A model generated the notes under the pieces. That model was not told the DNA's origin. It did not search any database and worked only from the letters and a program-made list of their open reading frames with translations. The translations under genes were made by a program, and so were the position numbers. Below, piece after piece: positions 46,896 to 55,770 of a stretch of 64,000 bases of DNA. Each line of letters opens with the position of its first letter. The first letter of the stretch is position 1. Origin of the DNA: Frigidibacter mobilis (GTDB lineage Bacteria; Pseudomonadota; Alphaproteobacteria; Rhodobacterales; Rhodobacteraceae); assembly GCF_001620265.1 (NCBI RefSeq), contig NZ_CP012661.1:1860001-1924000 (forward strand), in the 5' to 3' direction.

Positions 46896-47344
46896 CACGC
46901 CCCCCGATAGCGGAAGGGCGGCGCGACCACCTCGGTCAGCGCCAGCATGGTCTCGGAGCGGCCCAGCCAGCCGCCTGCCTTCAACGCGGCCAGAAACAGC
47001 TCCACCCCCGCCAGCGAGGGCAGCCGCACCTGCAGGAGATAGGACCATTGCCCGGTGACATGGTGGCAGGCGATGATGGCGGGATCGGCGGCGGCGAAGG
47101 CGCGGAAGCCCGCCTCGCTGGCGCCGTCGGCCAGCGCCAGCCAGACGAAGGCCAGCACCGGCAGGCCCAATGCCTCGGGGTCGCTGTCGGCCATCACCCT
47201 GCGGATCGCGCCGCGGTCGGTCAGCCGGCGGATGCGCTCGTTGACTGCGGATTGCGACAGGCCGACGGCGGCACCAAGCGCCGAGAGCGGCTGACGGGCA
47301 TCTTCGGACAGGGCTTCGATCAGCTTGCGGTCAATCTCGTCCAT
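46895..47344 (-). CDS. Lrp/AsnC family transcriptional regulator
   Basis: A 149-residue feast/famine regulator: an N-terminal winged helix-turn-helix (MDEIDRKLIEALSEDARQPLSALG, then SQSAVNERIRRL) and a C-terminal ligand-sensing RAM domain (residues 65-145). Such regulators respond to amino acids. It overlaps the LysE-type exporter by one base, matching the known pairing of Lrp regulators with amino acid exporters (as with LysG-LysE or the Lrp-BrnFE pair). Confidence 0.9.
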   Translation of the reverse strand: MDEIDRKLIEALSEDARQPLSALGAAVGLSQSAVNERIRRLTDRGAIRRVMADSDPEALGLPVLAFVWLALADGASEAGFRAFAAADPAIIACHHVTGQWSYLLQVRLPSLAGVELFLAALKAGGWLGRSETMLALTEVVAPPFRYRGA

Positions 47345-47409
47345 GACAGTGATTCCTGCGGTATAAATTCATTTAACCGCAAATATACCTGCATCCCTTG
47401 TCCCGCAAG

Positions 47410-48556
47410 CTAAAGATGTGCCAGCACCGACCGTGCCGCGCGCAGCCCAGGGGCCTCGCCCCCTGCCCCCAGCCGCTCCATCGTCAGCCGCATCGCCTCG
47501 CGCTGCGCAGCCTGGGCGCCGTCATCCTCCAGCAGCGCCAGCAGCGCGGGCGCAATCAGCCCGGGGTGCAGCGGGGCCGAGATATTCCGGGATGGCACGG
47601 GTCTCCGACACCAGGTTCACCAGCGTCACCGTATCCACCCGCAGCATCCGCGCGATGATCTGCCGGGTCAGCCAGGCCATGTCATAGGCGATCACCATCG
47701 GCGTGGCGCTGGCGGCGAGTTCCAGGCTGACGGTGCCAGAGGCGGCCAGCGCCAGATCGGCGGCGGCGAAGGCGGCGCGCTTGTCCTCGGGCGCCTCCAC
47801 CACCACCGGCGCCACCGGCCAGCGCGCCGACATCTCGCGCACCAGCGGGGCGACGCCGCGCACCGTGGGCAGCACCACGCGCAGTTCGGGCACCCGGTCG
47901 CGCACCCGCATCAGCGCCTCGTCGAAGGTCGGGCCCATGCGGTTCACCTCGCCGCGGCGCGATCCGGGCAGGGCCAGCACCAGGGGCGCATCGGGGGCAA
48001 TGCCATGCGCGGCGCGGAAGGCCGCCGCCTGCTCGGGCGTGGCGACGGGCTCGGCCACAACGGGATGCCCGACAAAATCGCAGGTCATGCCCACGGCCTG
48101 CATATAGGGTGGTTCGAAGGGCAGGAGGGCGAGCACATGGTCGATCACCGGCGCCATCTTCGCGGCGCGGCCCGGGCGCCAGGCCCAGACTGAGGGCGCG
48201 ACATAGTGCATTGTGCGAAGCTGCGGGTTCGCCTTTCGCGCGAGGCCCGCGACGCGCAGGCAGAAATCCGGGCTGTCGATGCCGATCAGCGCAGCCGGGG
48301 CCAGATCCGTCACCGCCTGCGCCGTTTCGACAATGCGTCGCTTCAGCGCGCGGTATTTCGGCAGCACCTCCAGCAGGCCCATCACCGACAGTTCTTCCAT
48401 CGGGAACAGGCTTTGCAACCCCTCGGCCTGCATCGCCGGGCCGCCGACCCCGGCGAAGCGCATCTCCGGGTCCAGTTGCTTCAGGCCAGCCATCAGCGCC
48501 GCGCCCAGCCTGTCGCCCGACGCCTCGCCGGCGATAAGGAACAGCAGCGCGCTCAC
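47410..48556 (-). pseudogene. lpxB: lipid-A-disaccharide synthase, interrupted by a frameshift
   Basis: LpxB joins lipid X and UDP-diacylglucosamine. The first frame (47522-48556, 344 residues) carries the complete N-terminal and most of the C-terminal part (IAGEASGDRLGAALM, then GIDSPDFCLRVA and LPGSRRGEVNRMGP), but stops after ETRAIPEYLGPA. The true C-terminus continues in another frame (47410-47598) as LIAPALLALLEDDGAQAA...LTMERLGAGGEAPGLRAA. Adding two bases, or removing one, near 47570 rejoins them into about 382 residues, the usual length. Nearby runs of C suggest a homopolymer error in the assembly, but a real mutation cannot be excluded. It is the last gene of the lipid A cluster. Confidence 0.85.
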
Positions 48557-49392
48557 GGCTCGGTCCCGCCGGGGTCACGCGCCCAGAGGAACAGGCCCGC
48601 CGCTTCGGCATCCGCCACCATTTCGGCACGGTTCAGGCAGATCACCCCGCCCGCCTCCCACACGATGCCTGCCAATCCGGCGGCGGCGGCGCGGGCCACG
48701 GTCTCGGGGCCGATGGCGGGCAGGTCGACGCGGCGATCCTGCCCGGGTTTGGGCGCCTTGTAGAATACGCCCTTCGCGCCCGAAGCATCGGGGCGCAGCC
48801 CCGCGCCTGTCGCCGCCACCCAGTCCAGCATCGCATCGGTGCCCGGCAGCGCCTCGACGGCAAGGCACAGGCCCTGCGCCACCACCGCGCCCTGCCCGAC
48901 ATCGACGGCGCCAAGCGCCGCGACAATCGCGGCGGCGCGGGCGGCGTCCCTGCGGTCGGCCTCGGTCGGCGCGCCAGTCAGGACAGCGGCACCCGGCACC
49001 AGATCCGGCAGCACGGCCTCTGCCCCCACCACAGCGAGCCCGCGCTCCTCGAAGAGGCCGATCACCGCGCGCAGGGTGGCGTCATCCCCCGCCTGCATCG
49101 CCGCCATCAGCCGGGGCAGCAGCGCGGCGGTCGCGGGGTCGATGGCGGAGGGGTCGAGCCGCGGGCGGCGCACCGCCCCGGCAAAGATCACACGGCCCAC
49201 GCCGCGCGCGAGAAGGTCATCGAGAAACGGCACCAGCCGTTCGACGCGAAAGCGCAGCGGCTCACGGCCCGGAACGGTGGCGGGGAAACCCTCCATCTCG
49301 GCCAGCACGAAGCCTTCGCCCTGCGCATCCAGCGCCCCTGCCAGCAGCCCCGGCAGCGCGCCGGTGCCGGCGATCAGGGCCAGATCGCTCAT
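48553..49392 (-). CDS. lpxI: UDP-2,3-diacylglucosamine diphosphatase LpxI
   Basis: A 279-residue LpxI (DUF1009 family), which hydrolyses UDP-2,3-diacylglucosamine to lipid X in most alphaproteobacteria in place of LpxH. The N-terminus LALIAGTGALPGLLAGAL and the C-terminal block VDLPAIGPETVARAAAAGLAG are diagnostic. Start overlaps lpxA by 4 bases and the end overlaps lpxB by 4, giving a tight lpxA-lpxI-lpxB order. Confidence 0.92.
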   Translation of the reverse strand: MSDLALIAGTGALPGLLAGALDAQGEGFVLAEMEGFPATVPGREPLRFRVERLVPFLDDLLARGVGRVIFAGAVRRPRLDPSAIDPATAALLPRLMAAMQAGDDATLRAVIGLFEERGLAVVGAEAVLPDLVPGAAVLTGAPTEADRRDAARAAAIVAALGAVDVGQGAVVAQGLCLAVEALPGTDAMLDWVAATGAGLRPDASGAKGVFYKAPKPGQDRRVDLPAIGPETVARAAAAGLAGIVWEAGGVICLNRAEMVADAEAAGLFLWARDPGGTEP

Positions 49393-50183
49393 GCCGGGGT
49401 CAGGAAGCTGCGATCCGACGGGCCGAGGATGAAGGCGATCACCTCTGCCGCCAGCGAGCCCTCGGGCACCGTGCCCTCCAGCCGCCGCGCGGTTTCGCGG
49501 AAATTGCCCTCGCCAAGCGCCTCATAAAGGTCGCGCAGCCCGTGGATCTCGGCCCGCTCCACGCCGCGGCGCTTCAGCCCGACAAGGTTCAGCCCGTCCA
49601 GCCTGCCGCGCGGCCCCTGCACCAGCCCATGCGGCACCACATCGGCCGTCACCATCGTCACCGCGCCGATGATCGCGCCGCGGCCAATGCGCACCCATTG
49701 ATGCACGCCCGACATGCCGCCGACGATCACCCCGTCTTCCAGCACGCAATGCCCCGCCACGGCCGAGCCGTTGACCAGGATCACCCCGTTGCCGATGCGG
49801 CAATCATGAGCGACATGGCAGCCGGCCATGAACAGCCCGTCATTGCCGACCACGGTTTCGCCGCCGCCGCCCTCGGTGCCGGTGTTCATCGTCACATGCT
49901 CGCGGATGCGGTTGCGCGCGCCGATGGTCAGCCTTGTGCGCTCGCCGCGGAACTTCAGGTCCTGCGGCACCTCTCCCAGCACGGCGAAGGAAAACACCGT
50001 GGTGCCCTCGCCGACAGAGGTCTGCCCGGTGATGACGGCGTGGGATTTGACCTCGACCCCGGCGGCCAGAACCACCTCGGGCCCGATCAGCGCGAAGGGG
50101 CCGATGCGGCAGCCCGCGCCGATCACCGCGCCGGGCTCGACCACGGCTGAGGGGTGGATCACCGCGCTGGCGTCAATCGTCAT
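49389..50183 (-). CDS. lpxA: acyl-ACP--UDP-N-acetylglucosamine O-acyltransferase
   Basis: A 264-residue left-handed beta-helix enzyme for the first lipid A step, transferring a 3-hydroxyacyl chain to UDP-GlcNAc. It starts IDASAVIHPSAVVEPGAVIG, shows repeated hexapeptides, the catalytic His in CHVAHDCRIGNG, and the C-terminal helices ending in the LxGLxxxGxxR-like NLVGLKRRGVERAEI segment. It is 4 bases from fabZ. Confidence 0.95.
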   Translation of the reverse strand: MTIDASAVIHPSAVVEPGAVIGAGCRIGPFALIGPEVVLAAGVEVKSHAVITGQTSVGEGTTVFSFAVLGEVPQDLKFRGERTRLTIGARNRIREHVTMNTGTEGGGGETVVGNDGLFMAGCHVAHDCRIGNGVILVNGSAVAGHCVLEDGVIVGGMSGVHQWVRIGRGAIIGAVTMVTADVVPHGLVQGPRGRLDGLNLVGLKRRGVERAEIHGLRDLYEALGEGNFRETARRLEGTVPEGSLAAEVIAFILGPSDRSFLTPA

Positions 50184-50187
50184 CGGG

Positions 50188-50679
50188 TCACCCCCTCAGG
50201 TCCATCATTGCGGTGAATTCCGCCTCGCAGGCCAGTTGCCCCTCGACCGTGGCGCGGCCGTCGAATTTCCAGATCTTGCCGCCGCCGCGCTTGACCGTCA
50301 CCTGCAGCTCCAGCACGTCGCCCGGCACCACCTTGCGGCGGAACTTGCAGCCGTCGATGCCCATGAAATAGACCAAGAGGTCGCGGTCCACCACATTCAT
50401 GGAAATCCCCACCAGCACCGCCGAGGCCTGCGCCATCGCCTCGACGATGGTGACGCCCGGCATGATCGGCGCGCCGGGAAAATGGCCCTGGAAATGCGGC
50501 TCGTTGAAGGTCACGTTCTTCACGCCGATGGCGGATTTGAACGGTACGATCTCGCGGACCTTGTCGATCAGCAGGAACGGGTAGCGATGCGGAATGATCC
50601 GCTGGATCAGGTGGATATCGGCTTCTGTTGCAGGAAAGGGAGTCTTGCCCGGCGCGGCGCCGGCGGCTTCTTCAGTCAT
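50188..50679 (-). CDS. fabZ: 3-hydroxyacyl-ACP dehydratase
   Basis: A 163-residue hot-dog fold dehydratase of fatty acid synthesis. The catalytic His is in [14 protein letters not shown] and the catalytic Glu in [11 protein letters not shown]. The N-terminal extension of about 15 residues is unusual but short. Genes before and after are those of lipid A synthesis, the normal place for fabZ in this clade. Confidence 0.94.
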   Translation of the reverse strand: MTEEAAGAAPGKTPFPATEADIHLIQRIIPHRYPFLLIDKVREIVPFKSAIGVKNVTFNEPHFQGHFPGAPIMPGVTIVEAMAQASAVLVGISMNVVDRDLLVYFMGIDGCKFRRKVVPGDVLELQVTVKRGGGKIWKFDGRATVEGQLACEAEFTAMMDLRG

Positions 50680-50754
50680 CTATCCTCTTTCCCTCGCAAT
50701 CGCTCTGGTCATTCCGCGCGGCCCCGCAACTCATCCCGGGGCCAGACGATCAGG

Positions 50755-50777
50755 GCCGGCCCTTCGCTTGGGCCGGC
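50755..50777. repeat. hairpin between skp and fabZ
   Basis: Perfect 8-base arms GCCGGCCC and GGGCCGGC with a 7-base loop, in the 154-bp gap between skp and fabZ. There is no T-run on the minus strand, so it may only modulate readthrough or be an RNA-processing structure. Confidence 0.45.
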
Positions 50778-50833
50778 TTGCCTTTGGTCTTGCTAGCAAT
50801 TCGCCCTCGGCGAGGCAAGGCGCTGGTGTCCGG

Positions 50834-51541
50834 TCAGTCTGCGGCCCGCGCAGGAGCGCCTTCGCCCTCTGCCTCAATCGCGTCTGAAATCTCGGGCGCC
50901 TCGCCCGGCCCCAGCCGCTGATCGGCCAGCGCCACCATCTCGTCGGTCACGTCGATCTGGCTGTCGGCCAGCGAGATCGCGCGTGCATTGAGGATCGCCA
51001 CCGCCCCATGCCGGCGCATCACCTCGGACAGGATCGGCGCTGCGGCAGTGAAAAAGGCGCGCCGTTCCGCATCGCGCAGCCGCAATATGGCCCGCGCCTT
51101 CAGATCCTGCGCACGTCGGATGCCGGTCACCCGCTGGTCGAAGGCATCGGCCTCGGCGCGGAAGGCGGCGGGGTCCATGCTGGGGCGGCGGTCGGTCAGG
51201 GATTTCTCCTCGGCCAGCAACTGTGCCTCGATCCGGCGATTTTCCGCAGCAAGCCCGGCGGCAGCAACATCAATCTCGGCCTCGGCCCGCGTCCCCCAGG
51301 CAGACTGTTCGAACAACTCCTCGTCATTCAGCGTCAGGATCGGCACCTGCGGCACGGCTGTTCCGGTGGGAAAGCTGGTGGCCGGCTGCCCGGTCACCGC
51401 CCTGCCAGACGCGCCCAACCCGAACTCCGGCGCCGGGCCCTCTTGCGCCGGCGCTGCGCCAGCGGCCAGCAGCAGGGCAAGCGTCAGCGTGCAGCAGCCC
51501 TGGGCAAGCCTTGCCATCGCACGCTGCCCGCCGCCGCGCAT
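50834..51541 (-). CDS. skp: OmpH/Skp family outer membrane chaperone
   Basis: A 235-residue periplasmic chaperone of the Skp (OmpH) family that carries unfolded outer-membrane proteins to BamA. The signal peptide is MRGGGQRAMARLAQGCCTLT and following (cleavage near APA-QE). The family core is the long helical hairpin around residues 90-175 (AAAGLAAENRRIEAQLL, DRRPSMDPAAFRAEADAFDQ). It is longer than the 161-residue E. coli Skp because of extra linker at both ends. ATG at 51541 overlaps the bamA stop (TGATG); ATG at 51517 is an alternative. Confidence 0.88.
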   Translation of the reverse strand: MRGGGQRAMARLAQGCCTLTLALLLAAGAAPAQEGPAPEFGLGASGRAVTGQPATSFPTGTAVPQVPILTLNDEELFEQSAWGTRAEAEIDVAAAGLAAENRRIEAQLLAEEKSLTDRRPSMDPAAFRAEADAFDQRVTGIRRAQDLKARAILRLRDAERRAFFTAAAPILSEVMRRHGAVAILNARAISLADSQIDVTDEMVALADQRLGPGEAPEISDAIEAEGEGAPARAAD

Positions 51542-53907
51542 CAGAAGCGCGTCGAAACGGTCAGGTCGAAGTTCTGTTCGACATCATAGTCTTCCTTGGC
51601 CAGCGCCTTCGAGAAGTTGAAGCGCAGCGGCCCGATCGGCGTTGTCCAGAACACCGAGAAGCCGACGGCCGCACGCACGCTGATACCATCATCAACCTGA
51701 CAGACCCCGTCGCCATCAAGATCGTTGCAGCCTGTGGACAACCCGCCATCGGTGGTGTCGAGCCCCCAGACAGAGCCGACATCCAGGAACAGCCCGCCGG
51801 TGATCCCGTATTCTTCAGGGATTCCCAACGGGAATTCGGCCTCGAACCGCGCCACGGCGTAGTAGTTGCCGCCAAGCGGATCTTCGTTTTCCACGTCCAG
51901 ATCGCGCGGGCCGATGCCCCGGCTTTCGAAGCCGCGCATCCCCCCCGCGAAGAAACGGTCCGTCACCCGCGACTCGGTGCCGTTCAGCGCAGTATAGGCG
52001 CCGCCCTCGAGCTCGGCCCGCAATGTCCATTCCTCGTTGAACACCTTGGTTTCGGCAGTGGCCAGCGCGGTGGTCTTCAGCGCCTCGACATCGCCGGCCA
52101 GCCCGTACAGCTCTTGCCCGAAGCGCAGGCGAATCCCGCCATTGGGGTTCAGCCCTGTGCGCCGGTTGTCATAGCTGAGGGCATAGCTCAGACCGAAGCT
52201 GTCCTGCTTGCCCTCTTCGGCCACCAGGATCGCCGAGGAGCTGTCTGCGTCGATATCGTAAAGCTCTTCCTGGCCGATCTTGAAACCAAGGTTCAGCCTG
52301 GTGTTGGGCGCGATCGGAAACTCGATGGACGGCTCGATGCCTGCCAGCTTCATCGAATAGTCGGAGTTGTCATTTTCCGAAATGCGGTAATAGGCGCTGA
52401 GGCGCAGCGCCAGATCGCGGTCCATGAAGGCAGGTTCGACGAAGGTGATGCTGGACGAGCCCGTGCTGGACGTGGTGTTCAGCGAGGCGCTGAAGAACTG
52501 GCCGCGGCCCAGGAAGTTCTGCTCCGAGAAGCTGAGCGCCAGCCCGACACCGGCATCCACACCGTAGCTGACCCCGAAGGACAGCGAGCCGGTCGGCTGT
52601 TCGGTCACGTTCACATCGACGATAACGCGGTCCTGGGCAGAGCCCTGTCGGGTATCGACATCGGTTGCCGAGAAGAAGCCAAGCGCCTTGATCCTAGCAG
52701 CAGCCTCGCGGATCTCGCGCGGATTGAAGGGGTCGCCTTCGACCGTCCTGAACTGCCGCCGCACCACCTTGTCGAGCGTGGTGGCGTTGCCCTCGATATC
52801 GATTCGCTCCACGAAGACCCGCGGCCCGTTGGCGACGACGAAGTCGATGTCCAGCGTGCGGGTGCGCTCATTGCGGGTGACGCGCGGTTCAATCCGCACG
52901 AAGCTCAGGCCCTTTTCAAGCGCCACCGCTTCCATCCGGCTGATGGTATTGTCCACCGCGTTCGGCGAATAGGTTGCGCCCGGGCGTACCTTCACGGCAC
53001 GGTCGAAGTCGGCGGGGTTCAGCCCCTCCACCTCTGAAACGGTGCGGACCTGCCCGAACTTGAAACTTTGGCCTTCCTGCACATTGTAGGTCAGGAAGAA
53101 GGCATCGCGCTCGCGCGAGAATTCCGAGGCGACGCCCAGAACCTGAAAATCCACATAGCCGCGTGAGCGGTAGAAGTCGGTCAGCAGCTGCTTGTCGAAC
53201 TCGATCCGGTCAGGCGCATAAGTATCCTTGCCGACGAAGATGCGCAGCAGGCCGGCCTGCTTGGTATCCAGCACTTCGCGCAACCGGCGGTCGGAAAACG
53301 CACGATTCCCGGTGAAGGACAGCCGCTCGATCTCGGACAGGCGGCCTTCGCTGATCTCAAACACCACATCGACGCTGTTCGCATCGCGGCGGATCACCTT
53401 GGGGTTCACCCGTGCCGCCACCCGGCCACCGCCGGCATAGGCCGAGGCAATCGCCGCCGCATCGGCCTCGACCTGCTGGGGCGAGAACACCCGCCGCGGC
53501 GTGGTCTTCACAGCGGCCGACAGCTGTTCATCCTTGATCCGGGCATTGCCCTCGAAATCCACCACATTGACAATGGGATATTCGGTCACGCGGATCACCA
53601 GCGTGCCGCCCGACGGCACCAGCTCCACGTTCTCGAACTGGCCCGAGGCGATGATGCGCTGATAGGCGTCATTCAGCGCCCCGGCCGAAACGGCCTCGCC
53701 GCGCCCGATTCCGGCGTAGGACAGGATCGTGCCATCATCGATGCGGCTGTTGCCTTCGATCTGCACCTGGCTGAAACTGTAGGTCTGCGCCTGGACCGGG
53801 GTAAGGGACGCGGTGCACAGCATGGCTACGGACAGCAAAAGCCCCGCCCGCCGCATCGCCGGCCGATATTCCGGGGCGCTGCCGCCGCTGCTCAGCTTGG
53901 TCGCCAT
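51541..53907 (-). CDS. bamA: outer membrane protein assembly factor BamA
   Basis: A 788-residue Omp85 protein, the core of the machine inserting beta-barrels into the outer membrane. After a signal peptide ending SLTPVQAQ (about residue 41), five POTRA domains run to about residue 400 (e.g. FSQVQIEGNSRIDD, LSEIERLSFTGNRAFSD), then the 16-strand barrel with the conserved GGxxxxRG-like FFAGGMRGFESRG motif, ending in Phe as barrels do. Genes before and after (rseP, skp) are typical neighbours. Confidence 0.96.
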   Translation of the reverse strand: MATKLSSGGSAPEYRPAMRRAGLLLSVAMLCTASLTPVQAQTYSFSQVQIEGNSRIDDGTILSYAGIGRGEAVSAGALNDAYQRIIASGQFENVELVPSGGTLVIRVTEYPIVNVVDFEGNARIKDEQLSAAVKTTPRRVFSPQQVEADAAAIASAYAGGGRVAARVNPKVIRRDANSVDVVFEISEGRLSEIERLSFTGNRAFSDRRLREVLDTKQAGLLRIFVGKDTYAPDRIEFDKQLLTDFYRSRGYVDFQVLGVASEFSRERDAFFLTYNVQEGQSFKFGQVRTVSEVEGLNPADFDRAVKVRPGATYSPNAVDNTISRMEAVALEKGLSFVRIEPRVTRNERTRTLDIDFVVANGPRVFVERIDIEGNATTLDKVVRRQFRTVEGDPFNPREIREAAARIKALGFFSATDVDTRQGSAQDRVIVDVNVTEQPTGSLSFGVSYGVDAGVGLALSFSEQNFLGRGQFFSASLNTTSSTGSSSITFVEPAFMDRDLALRLSAYYRISENDNSDYSMKLAGIEPSIEFPIAPNTRLNLGFKIGQEELYDIDADSSSAILVAEEGKQDSFGLSYALSYDNRRTGLNPNGGIRLRFGQELYGLAGDVEALKTTALATAETKVFNEEWTLRAELEGGAYTALNGTESRVTDRFFAGGMRGFESRGIGPRDLDVENEDPLGGNYYAVARFEAEFPLGIPEEYGITGGLFLDVGSVWGLDTTDGGLSTGCNDLDGDGVCQVDDGISVRAAVGFSVFWTTPIGPLRFNFSKALAKEDYDVEQNFDLTVSTRF

Positions 53908-54134
53908 CGGTCCCTACTCCCGCCGTTTTTCACATTCTCTTCCGAACTGTGACTAGCTGGAATGGGGGGGCTTGTCAAAAGGAGGAACGTGCTCGCCCGG
54001 TCGCGCCCGGGCCCGGCGCGGGGTTAGGCGAAAGCCCGCCTGCGCGCCGGTCCAGGCCCCTCCCCACCAACGAAAACAGGCGCGCCCGGGGCGCCCGTCC
54101 TCGCGGTCCGGCAGGTTTGGCCGGTGGCCCTGGA

Positions 54135-54287
54135 TCAGGGCATCATCACCGGCAGGCTCATCAGCTTCACGCCGATGGCAGCACCGCCGATCAGGCCCAC
54201 GAGGATCGCGGCGGGAATCACCAGCCGCTCCCAGTTCAGGTCGATCAGCAGCTCAAGGCTGCGGGCGCTTTTTCCGATCAACTGCAT
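54135..54287 (-). CDS. 50-residue single-span membrane protein between rseP and bamA
   Basis: ATG at 54287, TGA at 54135. The peptide starts MQLIGKSARSLELLIDLNWE and continues with a single hydrophobic stretch (about residues 23-42, VIPAAILVGLIGGAAIGVKL). CGAGG lies 6 bases upstream of the ATG. Codon use matches the surroundings. It is on the same strand as rseP and bamA and lies between them. No family is recognised; it might be an inner-membrane accessory of the assembly or protease systems, but that is only context. Confidence 0.55.
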   Translation of the reverse strand: MQLIGKSARSLELLIDLNWERLVIPAAILVGLIGGAAIGVKLMSLPVMMP

Positions 54288-54310
54288 TTTCGGCCTCGGG
54301 ACATCAAAAC

Positions 54311-54352
54311 ACGGGTAACGTCTAACGGGTAACGTCTAACGGGTAACGTCTA
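54311..54352. repeat. three perfect tandem copies of a 14-bp unit
   Basis: The unit ACGGGTAACGTCTA occurs at 54311-54324, 54325-54338 and 54339-54352 without a mismatch, between rseP and the small membrane ORF. It could be a simple replication-slippage repeat or a multiple protein-binding site. Confidence 0.95.
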
Positions 54353-54419
54353 ATTTACCGGCGGATTGTGGCTGGATTTGGGCAGCGGGCAGGCTGGTCG
54401 CGGCCTGCCTGCCACAGGC

Positions 54420-55760
54420 TCAGCAGAACAGGTCGTTGGTCAGCCCGAAGGCCATCAGTGACAGCACCAGCACCAGCCCCAGCAGCATCAACACCCGCAT
54501 CACCCCGTCGGGCGGCGGCTTGCCCGCGGCCCATTCCCAAGCGTGGAACACAAGATGCCCGCCATCCAGTACCGGAATCGGGAACAGGTTCATCAGCCCC
54601 ACCGCCGTGGACAGCACCGCCAGGAACCAGATGAAGTCGGTAAAGCCGGCACTGGCCGCCGCGCCCGAGGTTTCGGCAATACCAAGCGGGCCGCGCAGGT
54701 TGCACGACGAGATCGCCCCTGTGACCATATGCGTCAGCGCCGAGAGCGAGGAGGTGATGACGAAGGACACCTGCCCCGCCCCCGCCGACACCGCTTCCAG
54801 CGGGCCGACGCTGCGGGTGACCGGCTCGAAGAAGAAGCCGCCACCAATGCCGATCAGGAACCGCGTCTCGAAGCCGCCCTCGCGCAGCGGCAGGTCGGTG
54901 CGCTTGGGCGTCAGCGTCACCTCGAACTCCGCCTCGCCCTCGCGCCAGACCCGCAGATCCAGCGGCGCGCCCCCGGCCGCCTTGACGATCCCCTGCAGCT
55001 CGGCAAAGCTGCGCACCGGTGCGCCGTCGATGGCCAGGATCACATCGCCCGGGCGCAGCCCCGCCGCCATCGCGGCAGAATCGGGGGAAACGGTATCGAC
55101 GCGGGCCGGATAGACCGCCGGCCCCTCGACCGTGGCCTCGCCGCCGGCGCGCGCCACCAGATACTGCATCCGCTCCAGCGTCGGCAGTGCATCGGCCACC
55201 TCGTGCAGCGCCGGATAATCCGGGGTCGGGCGGCCCTCGATGGCACGGATCTCGTCGCCGCTGCGCAGCCCGCCGATACCGCCCGGCAGCGCATGGGTGG
55301 CGCCGACGCTGGGGGTGTCGGTGGCAACGCCCACCGTCATGAAGATCGCCGCGAACAGCGCGATCGACAGGATGAAGTTGAACACTGGCCCCGCTGCAAC
55401 CGTCGCCGCCCGCGCCCACAGCGGCGCGCCGTGCATGGTGTGGCGCTTCTCTCCCGGCGTCAGCTGCGCCATCGTTTCCTCATCCGCACCGGCCGAGGCG
55501 GCATTGGCATCGCCCAGGAACTTGACGTAGCCCCCCAGTGGCAGCGCGGCCACCTGCCAGCGGGTGCCGCGCCGGTCCACCCTGGAATAGATCACCGGCC
55601 CGAAGCCGAGGCTGAACACCTCGGCATGGATTCCCGACCAGCGGCCGATGATGTAATGGCCGAATTCATGCACCGTGACGATCACCGACAGCGCAATGAC
55701 AAAGGCAGCGAGGGTATAAAGAAGGTTTCCGAACGACGGAAGAAGGGTCACAAGATCCAA
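54420..55760 (-). CDS. rseP: site-2 intramembrane metalloprotease RseP
   Basis: A 446-residue zinc metalloprotease of the S2P family that cleaves membrane-anchored anti-sigma factors and signal peptide remnants. The first segment holds the zinc motif HEFGH in TVHEFGHYIIGRW, a PDZ-type middle domain lies at about residues 150-300 (LRPGDVILAIDGAPV), and the C-terminal FPIPVLDGGHLVF carries the third ligand. Length matches RseP. It follows dxr by 10 bases and precedes bamA, as in other alphaproteobacteria. Confidence 0.94.
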   Translation of the reverse strand: MDLVTLLPSFGNLLYTLAAFVIALSVIVTVHEFGHYIIGRWSGIHAEVFSLGFGPVIYSRVDRRGTRWQVAALPLGGYVKFLGDANAASAGADEETMAQLTPGEKRHTMHGAPLWARAATVAAGPVFNFILSIALFAAIFMTVGVATDTPSVGATHALPGGIGGLRSGDEIRAIEGRPTPDYPALHEVADALPTLERMQYLVARAGGEATVEGPAVYPARVDTVSPDSAAMAAGLRPGDVILAIDGAPVRSFAELQGIVKAAGGAPLDLRVWREGEAEFEVTLTPKRTDLPLREGGFETRFLIGIGGGFFFEPVTRSVGPLEAVSAGAGQVSFVITSSLSALTHMVTGAISSCNLRGPLGIAETSGAAASAGFTDFIWFLAVLSTAVGLMNLFPIPVLDGGHLVFHAWEWAAGKPPPDGVMRVLMLLGLVLVLSLMAFGLTNDLFC

Positions 55761-55770
55761 GAGGTCTGCC

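Noticed and set aside
53949..54332. Plus-strand open frame of 127 codons between bamA and rseP
   Set aside because: No ribosome-binding site, Arg/Pro/Gly-rich composition typical of antisense frames; the minus-strand 50-residue ORF explains the coding signal better.
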